Source of the DNA: Thermobacillus xylanilyticus
GTDB taxonomy: Bacteria; Bacillota; Bacilli; Paenibacillales; Paenibacillaceae
Length of the DNA: 34,207 nt
Direction of reading: 5' to 3'
NCBI RefSeq assembly: GCF_907165215.1
Contig: NZ_CAJRAY010000095.1
Coordinates: 7,982 to 42,188, forward strand
Below, in pieces: positions 8,438 to 17,066 of the stretch. A program made the translations under genes and the position numbers. The notes under the pieces are model-generated. The model was not told the origin of the DNA and did not search any database. It saw only the letters and a program-made list of their open reading frames with translations. The stretch's first letter is position 1. The number at the start of each line of letters is the position of its first letter.

Positions 8438-10453
8438 ATGTCGGTTACGCAGAAATCCATCGATCAATTGTCGATTGACACGATCCGCACACTGGCGATC
8501 GACGCGATCGAGAAGGCGAAGTCCGGGCATCCGGGCATGCCCATGGGCGCCGCTCCGATGGGTTATCAACTGTTCGCCCGCACGATGAAGCACAACCCGT
8601 CCAATCCGTCCTGGATCAACCGCGACCGGTTCGTGCTGTCGGCCGGCCACGGTTCCATGCTGCTCTATGCGCTGCTTCATCTGTCCGGTTATGATCTTCC
8701 GCTCGAGGAAATCAAGAATTTCCGCCAATGGGGCTCGAAGACGCCGGGGCACCCGGAATACGGCCATACGCCGGGCGTCGACGCGACGACCGGTCCGCTC
8801 GGTCAGGGCATCGGCATGGCCGTCGGCATGGCGATGGCCGAAGCGCAGCTGGCGGCGACGTACAACCGCGAAGGCTATCCGGTCATTGACCATTACACCT
8901 ATGCGATCTGCGGCGACGGCGACCTGATGGAAGGCGTCGCGAGCGAGGCGGCTTCGCTTGCCGGCCACCTGAAGCTGGGCAAGCTGATCGTGCTGTACGA
9001 CTCGAACGACATCTCGCTGGACGGCGAGCTGAATCTGGCGTTCTCCGAGAACGTGGCGCAGCGTTTCGAAGCTTACGGCTGGCAGGTGCTGCGCGTCGAG
9101 GACGGCAACGATCTGGCGGCGCTGGCGAAGGCAATCGAGGCGGCGCAGGCCGAGAAGTCGAAACCGACGCTGATCGAAGTGAAGACGGTCATCGGCTACG
9201 GCAGCCCGAACAAGGCGGGCAAAGGCGGCCACGGCGGCCCGCACGGTTCGCCGCTCGGTCCGGATGAAGCGAAGCTGACGAAGCAATTCTACGGCTGGGA
9301 CCCGGAAGCGGAGTTCCATGTGCCGCAGGAAGTGCGCGACCATTTCGCGCAGGTGAAGGCGCGCGGCGAGCAGGCGAACGCGGAGTGGAACAAGCTCGTC
9401 GAAGCGTACAAGGCGGCGCATCCGGAGCTCGGCAAGCAGTTCGAGCAGGCTGCCGCCGGCGAACTGCCGGATGGCTGGGACGCCGATCTGCCGGTCTATG
9501 ACGGCAGCAAGGCGGTCTCGACGCGCGTCGCTTCCGGCGAAGCGCTCAACGCGCTGGCAAAGCGCGTGCCGAATCTGGTCGGCGGTTCGGCCGACCTCGA
9601 AAGCTCGACGATGACGCACCTGAAAGGACTGCCGGTGTATAAGCCGGGCAGCTACGACGGACGCAACATTTACTTCGGCGTGCGCGAGTTCGCCATGGCG
9701 GCCGCGATGAACGGCATCGCGCTGCACGGCGGCCTGAAAGTGTACGGCGGCACCTTCTTCGTGTTCACGGACTATCTCCGTCCGGCCGTCCGACTGGCGG
9801 CATTGATGAAGCTGCCGGTCGTCTATGTCCTGACGCACGACAGCATCGCGGTCGGCGAAGACGGGCCGACCCACGAGCCGATCGAGCAGCTCGCCTCGAT
9901 CCGGGTCATTCCGGATCTTACGGTCATCCGTCCGGCCGATGCGAACGAAACGGCCGCCGCATGGCGCTACGCGGTCAAGAACCGGTCGAATCCGGTGGCG
10001 CTGGTGCTGACCCGCCAGAACCTGCCGATCATCGAAGGCACGGCCGAGCTGGCGCGCACGGGCGTCGAGCGCGGCGCTTACGTCATCTGCGACGCGCCGA
10101 ACGGCAAGCCGGCCGCGCAGATCATCGCGACGGGTTCCGAAGTGCAGCTCGCGGTCGCGGCGGCGAAGGCGCTGGCCGAAGAAGGGATCGGCGTCCGCGT
10201 GATCAGCATGCCGAGCTGGGATCTGTTCGACAAGCAGGACCAGGCGTACCGCGATTTCGTGCTGCTGCCGGACGTGAAGGCGCGCCTCGCGGTCGAGATG
10301 GCGCATCCGTTCGGCTGGGAGCGCTATGTCGGCGAGAAGGGTGCGGTGCTCGGCATCAGCACGTTCGGCGCTTCGGCGCCGGGCGACCGGCTCATCCGGG
10401 AGTTCGGCTTCACGGTCGAGAACGTCGTCGCCAAGGTGAAGGCGCTCCTCTAA
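8438..10453 (+). CDS. tkt: Transketolase
   Basis: 671 residues, the normal length. The enzyme transfers two-carbon ketol units in the non-oxidative pentose phosphate pathway using thiamine diphosphate. The N-terminal ThDP-binding domain has [12 protein letters not shown] with His31, AGHGSM with His71, and the [19 protein letters not shown] motif from about residue 159. The pyrimidine-binding domain has [13 protein letters not shown], and the C-terminal domain has [14 protein letters not shown] 8438 is preferred over ATG 8423 because the GGGAGG lies between them, with about 7 bases to 8438. It has its own promoter and a clear terminator. Codon usage is strongly biased to G/C at third positions, as in highly expressed genes of this genome. 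Confidence 0.97.
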   Translation: MSVTQKSIDQLSIDTIRTLAIDAIEKAKSGHPGMPMGAAPMGYQLFARTMKHNPSNPSWINRDRFVLSAGHGSMLLYALLHLSGYDLPLEEIKNFRQWGSKTPGHPEYGHTPGVDATTGPLGQGIGMAVGMAMAEAQLAATYNREGYPVIDHYTYAICGDGDLMEGVASEAASLAGHLKLGKLIVLYDSNDISLDGELNLAFSENVAQRFEAYGWQVLRVEDGNDLAALAKAIEAAQAEKSKPTLIEVKTVIGYGSPNKAGKGGHGGPHGSPLGPDEAKLTKQFYGWDPEAEFHVPQEVRDHFAQVKARGEQANAEWNKLVEAYKAAHPELGKQFEQAAAGELPDGWDADLPVYDGSKAVSTRVASGEALNALAKRVPNLVGGSADLESSTMTHLKGLPVYKPGSYDGRNIYFGVREFAMAAAMNGIALHGGLKVYGGTFFVFTDYLRPAVRLAALMKLPVVYVLTHDSIAVGEDGPTHEPIEQLASIRVIPDLTVIRPADANETAAAWRYAVKNRSNPVALVLTRQNLPIIEGTAELARTGVERGAYVICDAPNGKPAAQIIATGSEVQLAVAAAKALAEEGIGVRVISMPSWDLFDKQDQAYRDFVLLPDVKARLAVEMAHPFGWERYVGEKGAVLGISTFGASAPGDRLIREFGFTVENVVAKVKALL

Positions 10454-10480
10454 GCCGTGAACATCCCCGATATCGATCGA

Positions 10481-10507
10481 AAGTCCCGCTTGAAGCGGGG
10501 CTTTTTT
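10481..10507 (+). terminator. Rho-independent terminator of tkt
   Basis: AAGTCCCGC, a 5-base loop and GCGGGGCTT (9 bp with one G-U pair), followed by a run of T to 10507. It starts 27 bases after the tkt stop codon. Confidence 0.85.
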
Positions 10508-10539
10508 ACTTGTCTCATTTAACAATTCCTCAGATTTCA

Positions 10540-10619
10540 TACGATTTTTTTTACACTATCCTACGATTTTCATACAAAGTCTTGATTTCCGCACCCGCCG
10601 ATCCGATAAAAAAGTCGTA
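10540..10619 (+). repeat. Three copies of a TACGATTTT-like element before the MCP gene
   Basis: TACGATTTT occurs at 10540-10548 and again at 10562-10570, 22 bases apart in direct orientation. A near-copy in inverted orientation lies at 10610-10619 (AAAAGTCGTA). The elements surround the proposed promoter and are AT-rich, so they could bind a regulator or simply curve the DNA. Confidence 0.4.
10550..10578 (+). promoter_or_regulatory. Putative sigma-A promoter of the MCP gene
   Basis: TTTACA at 10550-10555, a 17-base spacer and TACAAA at 10573-10578, in the AT-rich gap between the tkt terminator and the chemoreceptor gene. The -35 is good and the -10 imperfect. I found no motility-sigma promoter with correct spacing. 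Confidence 0.4.
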
Positions 10620-10668
10620 TAACGCGTGTTTACAACCGTCGATAACGATGGGCAGGAGGATTTCAAGG

Positions 10669-12462
10669 ATGGCAAAAAAATTCGACGGAACTGCAGACGA
10701 AACAGCAACGAAAGTCCGCGGCAAGGTAAAGTTCCCGCAACTGTTGACGCTCAGTTTTCTCAGAAATGTGGGCGTCCGCCACAAGCTGACGGTCATTCTG
10801 GTGTCAAGCACCATTTTCATGTTGTGCATCGGCTTGGCGGGGTTTATCACCATGATGCTCATGAATGCCCAGATCGAGAAACTGGCGTCGGACAACATCA
10901 AGACGATCGATTTGGCGAACGAAGCGGCGATAATCGGTCAAGCCATCGAGGTGGATTCCTACCAGTATCTGATGGCGACGAACGAAGATGCCCGGGAGAT
11001 TGCATACGGAAAGGTAAGGGAACACAGCAAACGTTTCAGAGAAGTCATGGATGAGCTGAAGTCGACGGATGTCGGCAAGGCAGAGAGCGATCGGATCGAG
11101 CGGATCGAGGCGATTGATCTCCAGTATTCAAATCGCCGGACGACAGCCGAACAACTGGCGGCGAGCGGTCAACAGGCTTCGGCGATCGCGTATTTCAACC
11201 GCGAGGCTTCTTCGCTGCTGGAGCAGAAGAACCAGCTGCTGAGCGAGATTTCGGACATCAGCACGGAGCAAGCGGTCCAGGCCAACAAGGACATTCAGCA
11301 CAGAATGAATATTGCGATCATTATTATGATCATTCTCATTTTGCTCGGACTGATCATCAACGGCGGACTCGTGCTGCGGGTAGCGCTCCTGATCACGAAG
11401 CCGATGTCGGAACTGCGGAAACTGATGGCCGACGCCGCCGAAGGAGATTTGAGCGGCCGCATCGCGCTCGACTCGCGGGATGAGCTCGGCCAGCTGTCCG
11501 CTTCCTTCAACAAGATGATGGACGATATGAGCGACGTCATCCGCCGCATCGGCGAGACATCGGTGCAGCTTGCCGCATCTTCGCAGCAGCTTACCGCCAG
11601 CGCCGAGCAGACGGGCAAGGCGAGCGAAGTCATCGCCTCGTCGATGCAGGAAGTCGCCTCCGGCATGAGCCGTCAGGCTGAGCAGGTCGCGGGCGGACTC
11701 GAAGCGACCAGACAGATCAACGAACAGGCATCGGATGTCTCGGGCAAAACGCGGTCGGCAGCGGACAGCGCGCTGGAGACGTCGGACATTGCGCGGGACG
11801 GCAGCCGCACGATGCAGCAGGCGTCCGTGTCGATGGACGGCATCCAGCAATCCGTGGAGCAGCTCTCCTCGTCGATCCGTCTGCTTGAACAACAATCCGG
11901 GCAGATCGAGAAAATTGCGCGTGCCATCTCGGACATCGCCGAACAGACGAACCTGCTGGCGCTCAACGCATCCATCGAAGCGGCCAGAGCGGGCGAGCAC
12001 GGCCGCGGCTTCTCGGTGGTCGCCTCCGAAGTGCGCAAGCTGGCGGAACAATCGCTTGAGGCCGCGAAGAGCGTGCAGCGGATCATCGCGGATATTCAGG
12101 AGCATATGCAGCAAGCCGTGCAGTCGATGGATCTGACGGCTGAACGCGTGGACGAGGGACGGGCGGCCGTCGTAAGAGCGGACCAATCGTTCGGACAGAT
12201 CGAAGAAGCGGTCGCCAAGCTTGCCGAGCAGATGCGGGCCGCATCGCTCGCCGCGCAGTCGATGGCGGAAGGCGCGGACCAGATCGAGAAAATGATCACG
12301 GAACTGCACAACATCAGCGATTCCACCCAATCGGAGACCGAGCAGGTGTCCGCGGCGACGGAGGAGCAGCTGGCGACGATGGAGGAAATGTCCGCTTCGT
12401 CCCAGCATCTGGCCCACCTGGCGCAGGAAATGGAGATGCTGATCGGCAAGTTCCGGCGGTAA
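10669..12462 (+). CDS. Methyl-accepting chemotaxis protein
   Basis: 597 residues, with the classic transmembrane chemoreceptor layout. The first membrane helix is at about 40-64. A periplasm-facing four-helix-bundle type ligand domain spans about 65-212 and is entirely helical. The second membrane helix is at 213-241, HAMP at about 236-290, and the cytoplasmic coiled-coil signalling domain runs to the end. The conserved hairpin tip that binds CheA/CheW is visible ([19 protein letters not shown], then [18 protein letters not shown]). AGGAGGA (10654-10660) is 8 bases before the ATG. The frame is open far upstream, but that part overlaps tkt in another frame and is not coding. No che genes are nearby, so this is an orphan receptor; its ligand cannot be predicted. 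Confidence 0.95.
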   Translation: MAKKFDGTADETATKVRGKVKFPQLLTLSFLRNVGVRHKLTVILVSSTIFMLCIGLAGFITMMLMNAQIEKLASDNIKTIDLANEAAIIGQAIEVDSYQYLMATNEDAREIAYGKVREHSKRFREVMDELKSTDVGKAESDRIERIEAIDLQYSNRRTTAEQLAASGQQASAIAYFNREASSLLEQKNQLLSEISDISTEQAVQANKDIQHRMNIAIIIMIILILLGLIINGGLVLRVALLITKPMSELRKLMADAAEGDLSGRIALDSRDELGQLSASFNKMMDDMSDVIRRIGETSVQLAASSQQLTASAEQTGKASEVIASSMQEVASGMSRQAEQVAGGLEATRQINEQASDVSGKTRSAADSALETSDIARDGSRTMQQASVSMDGIQQSVEQLSSSIRLLEQQSGQIEKIARAISDIAEQTNLLALNASIEAARAGEHGRGFSVVASEVRKLAEQSLEAAKSVQRIIADIQEHMQQAVQSMDLTAERVDEGRAAVVRADQSFGQIEEAVAKLAEQMRAASLAAQSMAEGADQIEKMITELHNISDSTQSETEQVSAATEEQLATMEEMSASSQHLAHLAQEMEMLIGKFRR

Positions 12463-12495
12463 TGCCCGGCGAATGCCGGCACGCAAAGCTGACAG

Positions 12496-12549
12496 GCCCC
12501 GGTGAGGGGAGGAACGGCCCGCGTTCCTTGCCCGTCCGGGGCTTCATTT
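12496..12549 (+). terminator. Nested G/C-rich hairpin after the MCP gene
   Basis: An outer stem GCCCCGG (12496-12502) / CCGGGGC (12536-12542) encloses a second perfect hairpin, AGGAACG / CGTTCCT with a 5-base loop. TTCATTT follows, a weak T-rich tail. It is probably the terminator of the chemoreceptor gene, 34 bases beyond its stop codon. Confidence 0.45.
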
Positions 12550-12620
12550 GTGCTGCCGCGCTCGCCGCGCGGGCTGCGGGATCGTCCGGCGATCATAAAC
12601 CGTGCCTATATCACGCCGCA

Positions 12621-12661
12621 AAAACGGTAATGCCTCCCGGGAAGGCAGGCGTGACCGTTTT
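12621..12661. repeat. Inverted repeat AAAACGGT/ACCGTTTT upstream of pgi
   Basis: AAAACGGT (12621-12628) pairs with ACCGTTTT (12654-12661), and an inner TGCCT/AGGCA stem flanks CCCGGG. It ends 2 bases before the -35 box of the pgi promoter. It could be a bidirectional terminator insulating pgi or a regulatory site. Apart from this repeat, the MCP hairpin and the pgi promoter, the 314-base gap 12463-12776 shows nothing else I can name. Confidence 0.45.
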
Positions 12662-12663
12662 CC

Positions 12664-12692
12664 TTGAGTTCGGTTGTAAAATCCAGTATTCT
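12664..12692 (+). promoter_or_regulatory. Sigma-A promoter of pgi
   Basis: TTGAGT at 12664-12669, a spacer of exactly 17 bases and TATTCT at 12687-12692. It lies about 85 bases before the pgi start codon and would drive pgi and the YigZ-like gene. Confidence 0.65.
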
Positions 12693-12776
12693 AATGGTTA
12701 GGTTTTGGTTGCAGGGACAGGCCGCCGATCCGGCATCGGCTGCCATTATCCAGACGGAATCGGGAGGAAAAAGGAA

Positions 12777-14126
12777 ATGTCGAAAGCCGTAACATTTGAT
12801 TACTCGAAAGCGCTGCCGTTCGTCGGCCAGCATGAGATCGATTACCTGGCGGACGCCGTCAGACTGGCGCACGACCAGCTTCATAACGGGACCGGCGCGG
12901 GCAGCGATTTCCTGGGCTGGATCAACCTGCCCACGGAATACGACAAGGAAGAATTTGCGCGGATTCAGGCGGCTGCGTCGCGCATTCGCGAAAATTCCGA
13001 CGTGCTCGTCGTGATCGGCATCGGCGGTTCGTATCTCGGCGCGCGGGCCGCAATCGAGATGCTGTCGCATTCCTTCTACAACATGCTGCCGAAGGGCAAG
13101 CGCCAAGGGCCGCAGGTGCTGTTCGCGGGCAACAACATCAGCTCGACTTATGTCGCCCATCTGCTGCAATTGCTTGAAGGCAAGGACTGGTCGATCAACG
13201 TCATCTCGAAATCCGGCACGACGACCGAACCGGCGATCGCTTTCCGCATTTTCCGCGAGAAACTGGAGCAGAAATACGGCAAGGAAGAAGCGCGCAAACG
13301 GATCTACGCGACGACCGACCGGGCGAAGGGCGCGCTCAAGAAACTGGCCGACGCGGAAGGTTACGAGACGTTCGTCATTCCGGACGATGTCGGCGGACGC
13401 TATTCCGTGCTGACGGCCGTCGGTCTCCTGCCGATCGCCGTGGCGGGCATCGACATTGCCGCGATGATGCAGGGCGCAGCCGACGCGTCGCGCGAATACG
13501 CGAATCCGGACCTGCGCGAGAACGGCGCTTATCAATACGCGGCTGTCCGCAACGCGCTGTACCGCAAAGGCAAGACGACGGAAATTCTCGTCAACTACGA
13601 ACCGAACCTGCACTATTTCTCCGAATGGTGGAAGCAGCTTTACGGCGAGAGCGAAGGGAAGGACAACAAGGGCATCTATCCGGCGTCGGTCGATTTCTCG
13701 ACGGACCTGCACTCGATGGGCCAATTCATCCAGGAGGGCTCGCGCAACCTGTTCGAGACGGTCATCCAGGTGGCGGAAGTGCCCGAGCATATCACCATCA
13801 ACAGCGATCCGGAGGATCTGGACGGCTTGAACTTCCTCGCCGGCAAGACGATGGATTTCGTGAACAAGAAGGCGTTCGAAGGGACGCTGCTCGCCCATAC
13901 GGACGGCGGCGTGCCCAATCTGGTCGTCACGATCAAGGACATGACCCCGTACACGTTCGGGTATCTCGTCTATTTCTTCGAGAAAGCATGCGGCATCAGC
14001 GGCTATCTGCTGGGCGTCAATCCGTTCGACCAGCCGGGCGTCGAGGCGTACAAGAAGAATATGTTCGCGCTGCTGGGCAAGCCGGGCTACGAGAAGGAGA
14101 AGGCAGCCCTCGAAGCGCGCCTGTAA
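12777..14126 (+). CDS. pgi: Glucose-6-phosphate isomerase
   Basis: 449 residues, the size of the shorter Bacillus-type enzyme. It interconverts glucose-6-phosphate and fructose-6-phosphate in glycolysis and gluconeogenesis. The sugar-phosphate-binding SIS motifs are visible as [14 protein letters not shown] and [14 protein letters not shown]. The later conserved blocks [15 protein letters not shown] and [16 protein letters not shown] carry the catalytic and signature residues. GGGAGGAAAAAGGAA precedes the ATG directly; an in-frame TTG at 12705 lacks such a site. It is followed 14 bases later by the YigZ-family gene in the same operon. Confidence 0.97.
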   Translation: MSKAVTFDYSKALPFVGQHEIDYLADAVRLAHDQLHNGTGAGSDFLGWINLPTEYDKEEFARIQAAASRIRENSDVLVVIGIGGSYLGARAAIEMLSHSFYNMLPKGKRQGPQVLFAGNNISSTYVAHLLQLLEGKDWSINVISKSGTTTEPAIAFRIFREKLEQKYGKEEARKRIYATTDRAKGALKKLADAEGYETFVIPDDVGGRYSVLTAVGLLPIAVAGIDIAAMMQGAADASREYANPDLRENGAYQYAAVRNALYRKGKTTEILVNYEPNLHYFSEWWKQLYGESEGKDNKGIYPASVDFSTDLHSMGQFIQEGSRNLFETVIQVAEVPEHITINSDPEDLDGLNFLAGKTMDFVNKKAFEGTLLAHTDGGVPNLVVTIKDMTPYTFGYLVYFFEKACGISGYLLGVNPFDQPGVEAYKKNMFALLGKPGYEKEKAALEARL

Positions 14127-14140
14127 GCGGGAGATCGACT

Positions 14141-14767
14141 GTGCTGGCGCGTTACCGTACGCTCCGCCGCGAAGGCGAGCGGGAGATTGTCATCAAGAAA
14201 TCGCGGTTCATCGGATACGGCAAGCCGGTAACGTCGGAAGAAGAAGCGGTCGCCTTCGTTGAAGCGATCCGCAAGAAGCATTGGGACGCGACGCACAACT
14301 GCTACGCCTACGTCATCGGCGAACGGGACGAGATCCAGAAATCGTCGGACGACGGCGAACCGAGCGGCACGGCCGGCCGGCCGATTCTCGAAGTGATCAA
14401 GGCGCAGCAGCTTAAAGATACGGCGATCGTCGTCACCCGCTATTTCGGCGGCATCATGCTCGGCGCCGGCGGTTTGATCCGCGCCTATACCGAAGGCGCC
14501 GTGCAGGCGATCGAGGCGTCGGAGCCGATCGAGCGGGTGCTGCGCCGGAAGGTGTCGGTCGAAGTCGACTATACATGGTACGGCAAGATCGAGAACGAGC
14601 TGCGCAGCCGGGGCTGGCATGTCGGCGACACGGTGTTCACGGACCGCGTCACCGTCGTCTGCCTGCCGGAGGATGGCGAAGCGGAGCGGTTCATCGCATG
14701 GATGACTGATCTGACGCAAGGACGGGCGACCATCACGCCCGGCGAAGCCGAATATTACGATTTCTGA
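14141..14767 (+). CDS. YigZ/IMPACT (UPF0029) family protein
   Basis: 208 residues, a normal length. The N-terminal IMPACT domain shows KKSRFIGY, AYVIGERDEIQKSSDDGEPSGTAG and VVTRYFGGIMLGAGGL, the signature of the family (E. coli YigZ, B. subtilis YvyE). The C-terminal ~65 residues form the DUF1949 ferredoxin-like domain. Eukaryotic IMPACT binds GCN1; the bacterial role is not settled. The GTG start has GGGAG about 8 bases upstream, within the 14-base gap after pgi, so the genes are probably cotranscribed. I know of no functional link to pgi. Confidence 0.9.
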   Translation: MLARYRTLRREGEREIVIKKSRFIGYGKPVTSEEEAVAFVEAIRKKHWDATHNCYAYVIGERDEIQKSSDDGEPSGTAGRPILEVIKAQQLKDTAIVVTRYFGGIMLGAGGLIRAYTEGAVQAIEASEPIERVLRRKVSVEVDYTWYGKIENELRSRGWHVGDTVFTDRVTVVCLPEDGEAERFIAWMTDLTQGRATITPGEAEYYDF

Positions 14768-14772
14768 GCGGA

Positions 14773-14794
14773 GGGCGGCCCGGCAGGGCCGCCC
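14773..14794. repeat. Strong hairpin after the YigZ-like gene
   Basis: A perfect 9-bp stem GGGCGGCCC / GGGCCGCCC with a GGCA tetraloop, starting 6 bases after the stop codon. There is no T tract, so it may stabilise or pause the transcript rather than terminate it. Confidence 0.55.
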
Positions 14795-14862
14795 GAGGCA
14801 TGTTTCACCCGTCCCCCGCATAGTGTTCTATGGAAGACCAAGGGGATGGGGAGGGATGCGGG

Positions 14863-15228
14863 TTGGCGGTCAGACGATTCGCCGCATTGACCGGACTGGT
14901 ATTCCTGCTGCTCGGGTTGTACGGTTTCATCGATCCGGACGGGTTCGGTCTGTTCCATCTGGGCGCGGCGCACAACGTCATTCATCTGATTGTCGGGCTG
15001 CTCGGCCTTGCGGCGTCGTCCGGCGAAGGGTATGCGTATCGTTATTCGCAGGTCATCGGCATCTTCTATCTGCTGCTCGCGGTGCTCGGCGTGTTCACCG
15101 GCGATCTGTTCGGTCTGATGCACGTCGGCCTTGCGGATAACGCGCTGCATTTCGTCGTCGGCGCAATCGCGCTGTACTTCGGCTTTGTCATCTCGGAATC
15201 GGCGCAAGAGGCAAGATCCTACCGCTGA
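14863..15228 (+). CDS. DUF4383-like four-helix membrane protein
   Basis: 121 residues with about four hydrophobic helices. The motifs FGLFHLGAAHNVIHLIVGLLG and, later, FGLMHVGLADNALHFVVGA form two similar halves, as in DUF4383 proteins, whose function is unknown. TTG 14863 is preferred because GGGGAGGG lies 7 bases upstream; an in-frame ATG at 14830 would add 11 hydrophilic residues but has no ribosome binding site. It ends at a strong bidirectional terminator. Confidence 0.75.
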   Translation: MAVRRFAALTGLVFLLLGLYGFIDPDGFGLFHLGAAHNVIHLIVGLLGLAASSGEGYAYRYSQVIGIFYLLLAVLGVFTGDLFGLMHVGLADNALHFVVGAIALYFGFVISESAQEARSYR

Positions 15229-15237
15229 TCCAGGATG

Positions 15238-15298
15238 AAAAAAGGCTGTTTCCGACGGACCGGGCACTTCCGGTGCCCGCGGCGGAAACAGCCTTTTT
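15238..15298. terminator. Bidirectional terminator
   Basis: A long outer stem AAAAAGGCTGTTTCCG / CGGAAACAGCCTTTTT encloses a second hairpin GGGCAC/GTGCCC. There are A and T runs on the two sides, so it works for both the DUF4383 gene and the convergent MraY/WecA-like gene. Confidence 0.92.
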
Positions 15299-15314
15299 CT
15301 GCCCCATGTGATAC

Positions 15315-16283
15315 TCAAGCCTCTACCAGCAGCAGAATGATGGATGACAGGCCGAGGCAGAGGCTCAGCAAGCCGAGCAGCGCCAGCGCCTGCCGATTGT
15401 TGTATCCGGCCCGCAGCAGCCGATAATGGACCTGGCTGGCATCCGCCTGATAGATCGGCTTGCCCTGGATGAGCCGCTTGAATACGACGAACAGGTTGTC
15501 GAAGATCGGCACGCCGAGCGCAAGAATCGGAATGAACAGCGACAGCAGCGTCGCCTGCTTGAACACGCCGTCGAGCGCGATGACGGACAGCACGAAGCCG
15601 AGGAAAGTCGCGCCGGCGTCGCCCATGAAAATTTTGGCCGGGGGCTTGTTGTATTTCAGGTAAGCGATTGCCGCGGCGAGCAGGATGATTGCCATCATCG
15701 CCGAATGGCTCTGCCCCTTCACGAGGGCGACGATGAACAGCGTGCCGGCGGAAATGGCGGACAGCGTGCCGGCCAGCCCGTCCATGCCGTCCGAGAAATT
15801 GATGACGGTCGTCACGCCGAAGATCCACAGAATCGTCAGCACGCACTGCAGCCATCCGGGCAGCAGCACATAGTCGTCGATCAGCGGATTGTAGAAGCCG
15901 GAAAATTCGATGCCCGACAGATAGACGAGCACGGCGGCCGCTATCTGGACAAGCGCTTTCGGCAGCGAGGGGAAATCGCGGCCCTGGGTTTTGTACCAGT
16001 CGTCGATGGTGCCGATGACAAGCAGCAACGCGCCGCCGGCGAGCACGGCCATGGTCTCGTAGCCGTTCCACTCGGCCAGCATAAGATAGGCGGTGGCGAA
16101 GCCGAGATAAATGGCGTAGCTGGCGGTGAGCGGAATCGGCTCGCGGTGCAGCTTCCGCTCGACCCCTTCCCGCGGCTTGTCCACGAAGTCGAGCCGGAAC
16201 GCAAGCCGCCCGAGCGGCGGAATCAGCAGATAGACGACGGCGAATGAGACCAGAAATGCGAGTATGTATAGCACTGTGCCCAA
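15315..16283 (-). CDS. Divergent MraY/WecA/TagO-like polyprenyl-phosphate phosphosugar transferase
   Basis: 322 residues with about ten membrane segments. Members transfer a sugar-1-phosphate from UDP-sugar to undecaprenyl phosphate at the inner face of the membrane, the first step of wall polymer or polysaccharide synthesis. The catalytic aspartates are present: GTIDDWY (Asp94-Asp95), NFSDGMDGLAG (Asp165, Asp168) and FMGDAGATFLGF (Asp222). Two usual motifs are altered. The HxHHRL-type loop is QVHYRLL (residues 284-290), and the PRMGG-type N-terminal loop is PLTASY (51-56). This suggests a paralogue with a changed substrate rather than the housekeeping TagO. The TTG start has GGAG 4 bases upstream. 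No glycosyltransferase genes are adjacent. Confidence 0.88.
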   Translation of the reverse strand: MGTVLYILAFLVSFAVVYLLIPPLGRLAFRLDFVDKPREGVERKLHREPIPLTASYAIYLGFATAYLMLAEWNGYETMAVLAGGALLLVIGTIDDWYKTQGRDFPSLPKALVQIAAAVLVYLSGIEFSGFYNPLIDDYVLLPGWLQCVLTILWIFGVTTVINFSDGMDGLAGTLSAISAGTLFIVALVKGQSHSAMMAIILLAAAIAYLKYNKPPAKIFMGDAGATFLGFVLSVIALDGVFKQATLLSLFIPILALGVPIFDNLFVVFKRLIQGKPIYQADASQVHYRLLRAGYNNRQALALLGLLSLCLGLSSIILLLVEA

Positions 16284-16293
16284 TCATCTCCGG

Positions 16294-16333
16294 TAAAAAA
16301 AATAATCCCGACAGTATAGACGACTGTCGGGAT
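16294..16333 (-). terminator. Rho-independent terminator of the GNAT gene
   Basis: A perfect 11-bp stem ATCCCGACAGT / ACTGTCGGGAT with a 7-base loop. On the minus strand it is followed by a T-rich run (TTATTTTTTTT). It separates the acetyltransferase gene from the MraY/WecA-like gene. Confidence 0.85.
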
Positions 16334-16355
16334 GGAAAAGTTTCGCTATTTTGCG

Positions 16356-16928
16356 TCAATATCCGATGTGCCTTGCCAGCCGGCTCATTTCCAGCCATTG
16401 CGATGCCAGCATGGCGTAGATGGCCACGTCCGCGTAGCGGTCGCCCAGCCGTTTCGCCTGGCGCGCGATCCCTTCGAGCTTGAAACCGAGGCGCTCCGGC
16501 ACGGCCCTGCCGCGGGCGTTGTCCACGGTCGTGCGGATCTCCAGCCGGTTCAACTCGGCCTTCTCGAATGCCCATCCGGTGAGCACCTCGCAGGCTCGCG
16601 TCATGCGGCCGCGTCCGCCGGCGGCCGGGGCGAGCCAAAATCCGAGCCGTCCGCAGCGGTCCGCCGAATCGAGATGCGAAAGCTCCACGACGCCCATCAG
16701 TTTGCCGTCCGTGAACAGTCCGAATCCTGCGGCTTCGTCGTCCTTCCATTGCGTGTCCAGACGCCGGATGAACGTCAGGGAATCGAGGGGCGACCGGACG
16801 CCTGCCGGCCAGGCAAACCATTGCGACAGCCATTCCCTGTGGACCTCGATGAGCCGAAACAATTCGTCCGCATGCTCCGCGGACAGCTGCACCAGTTCCG
16901 TCTGCTCGTCGACCGTGAATCTGGCCAT
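16356..16928 (-). CDS. GNAT N-acetyltransferase, RimJ/RimL type
   Basis: 190 residues. The fold is that of ribosomal-protein-like alanine/serine acetyltransferases. The acetyl-CoA region is GFWLAPAAGGRGRMTRACE, and the C-terminal signature is RLEIRTTVDNARGRAVPERLGF. The substrate may be a protein N-terminus or a small amine; it cannot be told from sequence. The start at 16928 (MARFTVDEQTELV) is chosen because GGAGGTG lies 6 bases before it; the reading frame extends further upstream into a basic, promoter-containing stretch. It has its own promoter and terminator. Confidence 0.88.
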   Translation of the reverse strand: MARFTVDEQTELVQLSAEHADELFRLIEVHREWLSQWFAWPAGVRSPLDSLTFIRRLDTQWKDDEAAGFGLFTDGKLMGVVELSHLDSADRCGRLGFWLAPAAGGRGRMTRACEVLTGWAFEKAELNRLEIRTTVDNARGRAVPERLGFKLEGIARQAKRLGDRYADVAIYAMLASQWLEMSRLARHIGY

Positions 16929-17010
16929 GGGAAGCACCTCCGCGCGGGATTTGTGGAAGCGTTTTCTCTTCGGCTTAAAAACAGGGCGGCACATCTTCCG
17001 CTTCGCTTCC

Positions 17011-17039
17011 ATTATACTACGGACGCACGGCGAAGACAT
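17011..17039 (-). promoter_or_regulatory. Putative sigma-A promoter of the GNAT gene
   Basis: A perfect TATAAT -10 (reverse complement of 17011-17016) lies about 85 bases before the start codon. The -35 at 17034-17039 reads ATGTCT with a 17-base spacer and is weak. Confidence 0.45.
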
Positions 17040-17066
17040 TGCCGCCGGTAAGGAAATTTCAGGATT

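Noticed and set aside
8096-10540. A very long minus-strand open frame (over 800 codons) opposite purU and tkt
   Set aside because: It is antisense to two highly conserved genes, contains only low-complexity Arg/Ala/Asp/His-rich translation and results from the GC-rich third codon positions of the real genes. The same explanation covers the other long antisense frames, for example opposite the FHA gene, nfo and uxaB.
10575-10604. Motility-sigma (SigD) promoter for the chemoreceptor: CAAAGTCT followed by GCCGATCC
   Set aside because: The two elements resemble the consensus, but the spacing is 3 bases too long, so I do not call it.
9961-10668. Upstream extension of the chemoreceptor frame into tkt
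   Set aside because: The frame is open but lies inside the transketolase gene and across its terminator; a strong ribosome binding site precedes ATG 10669.
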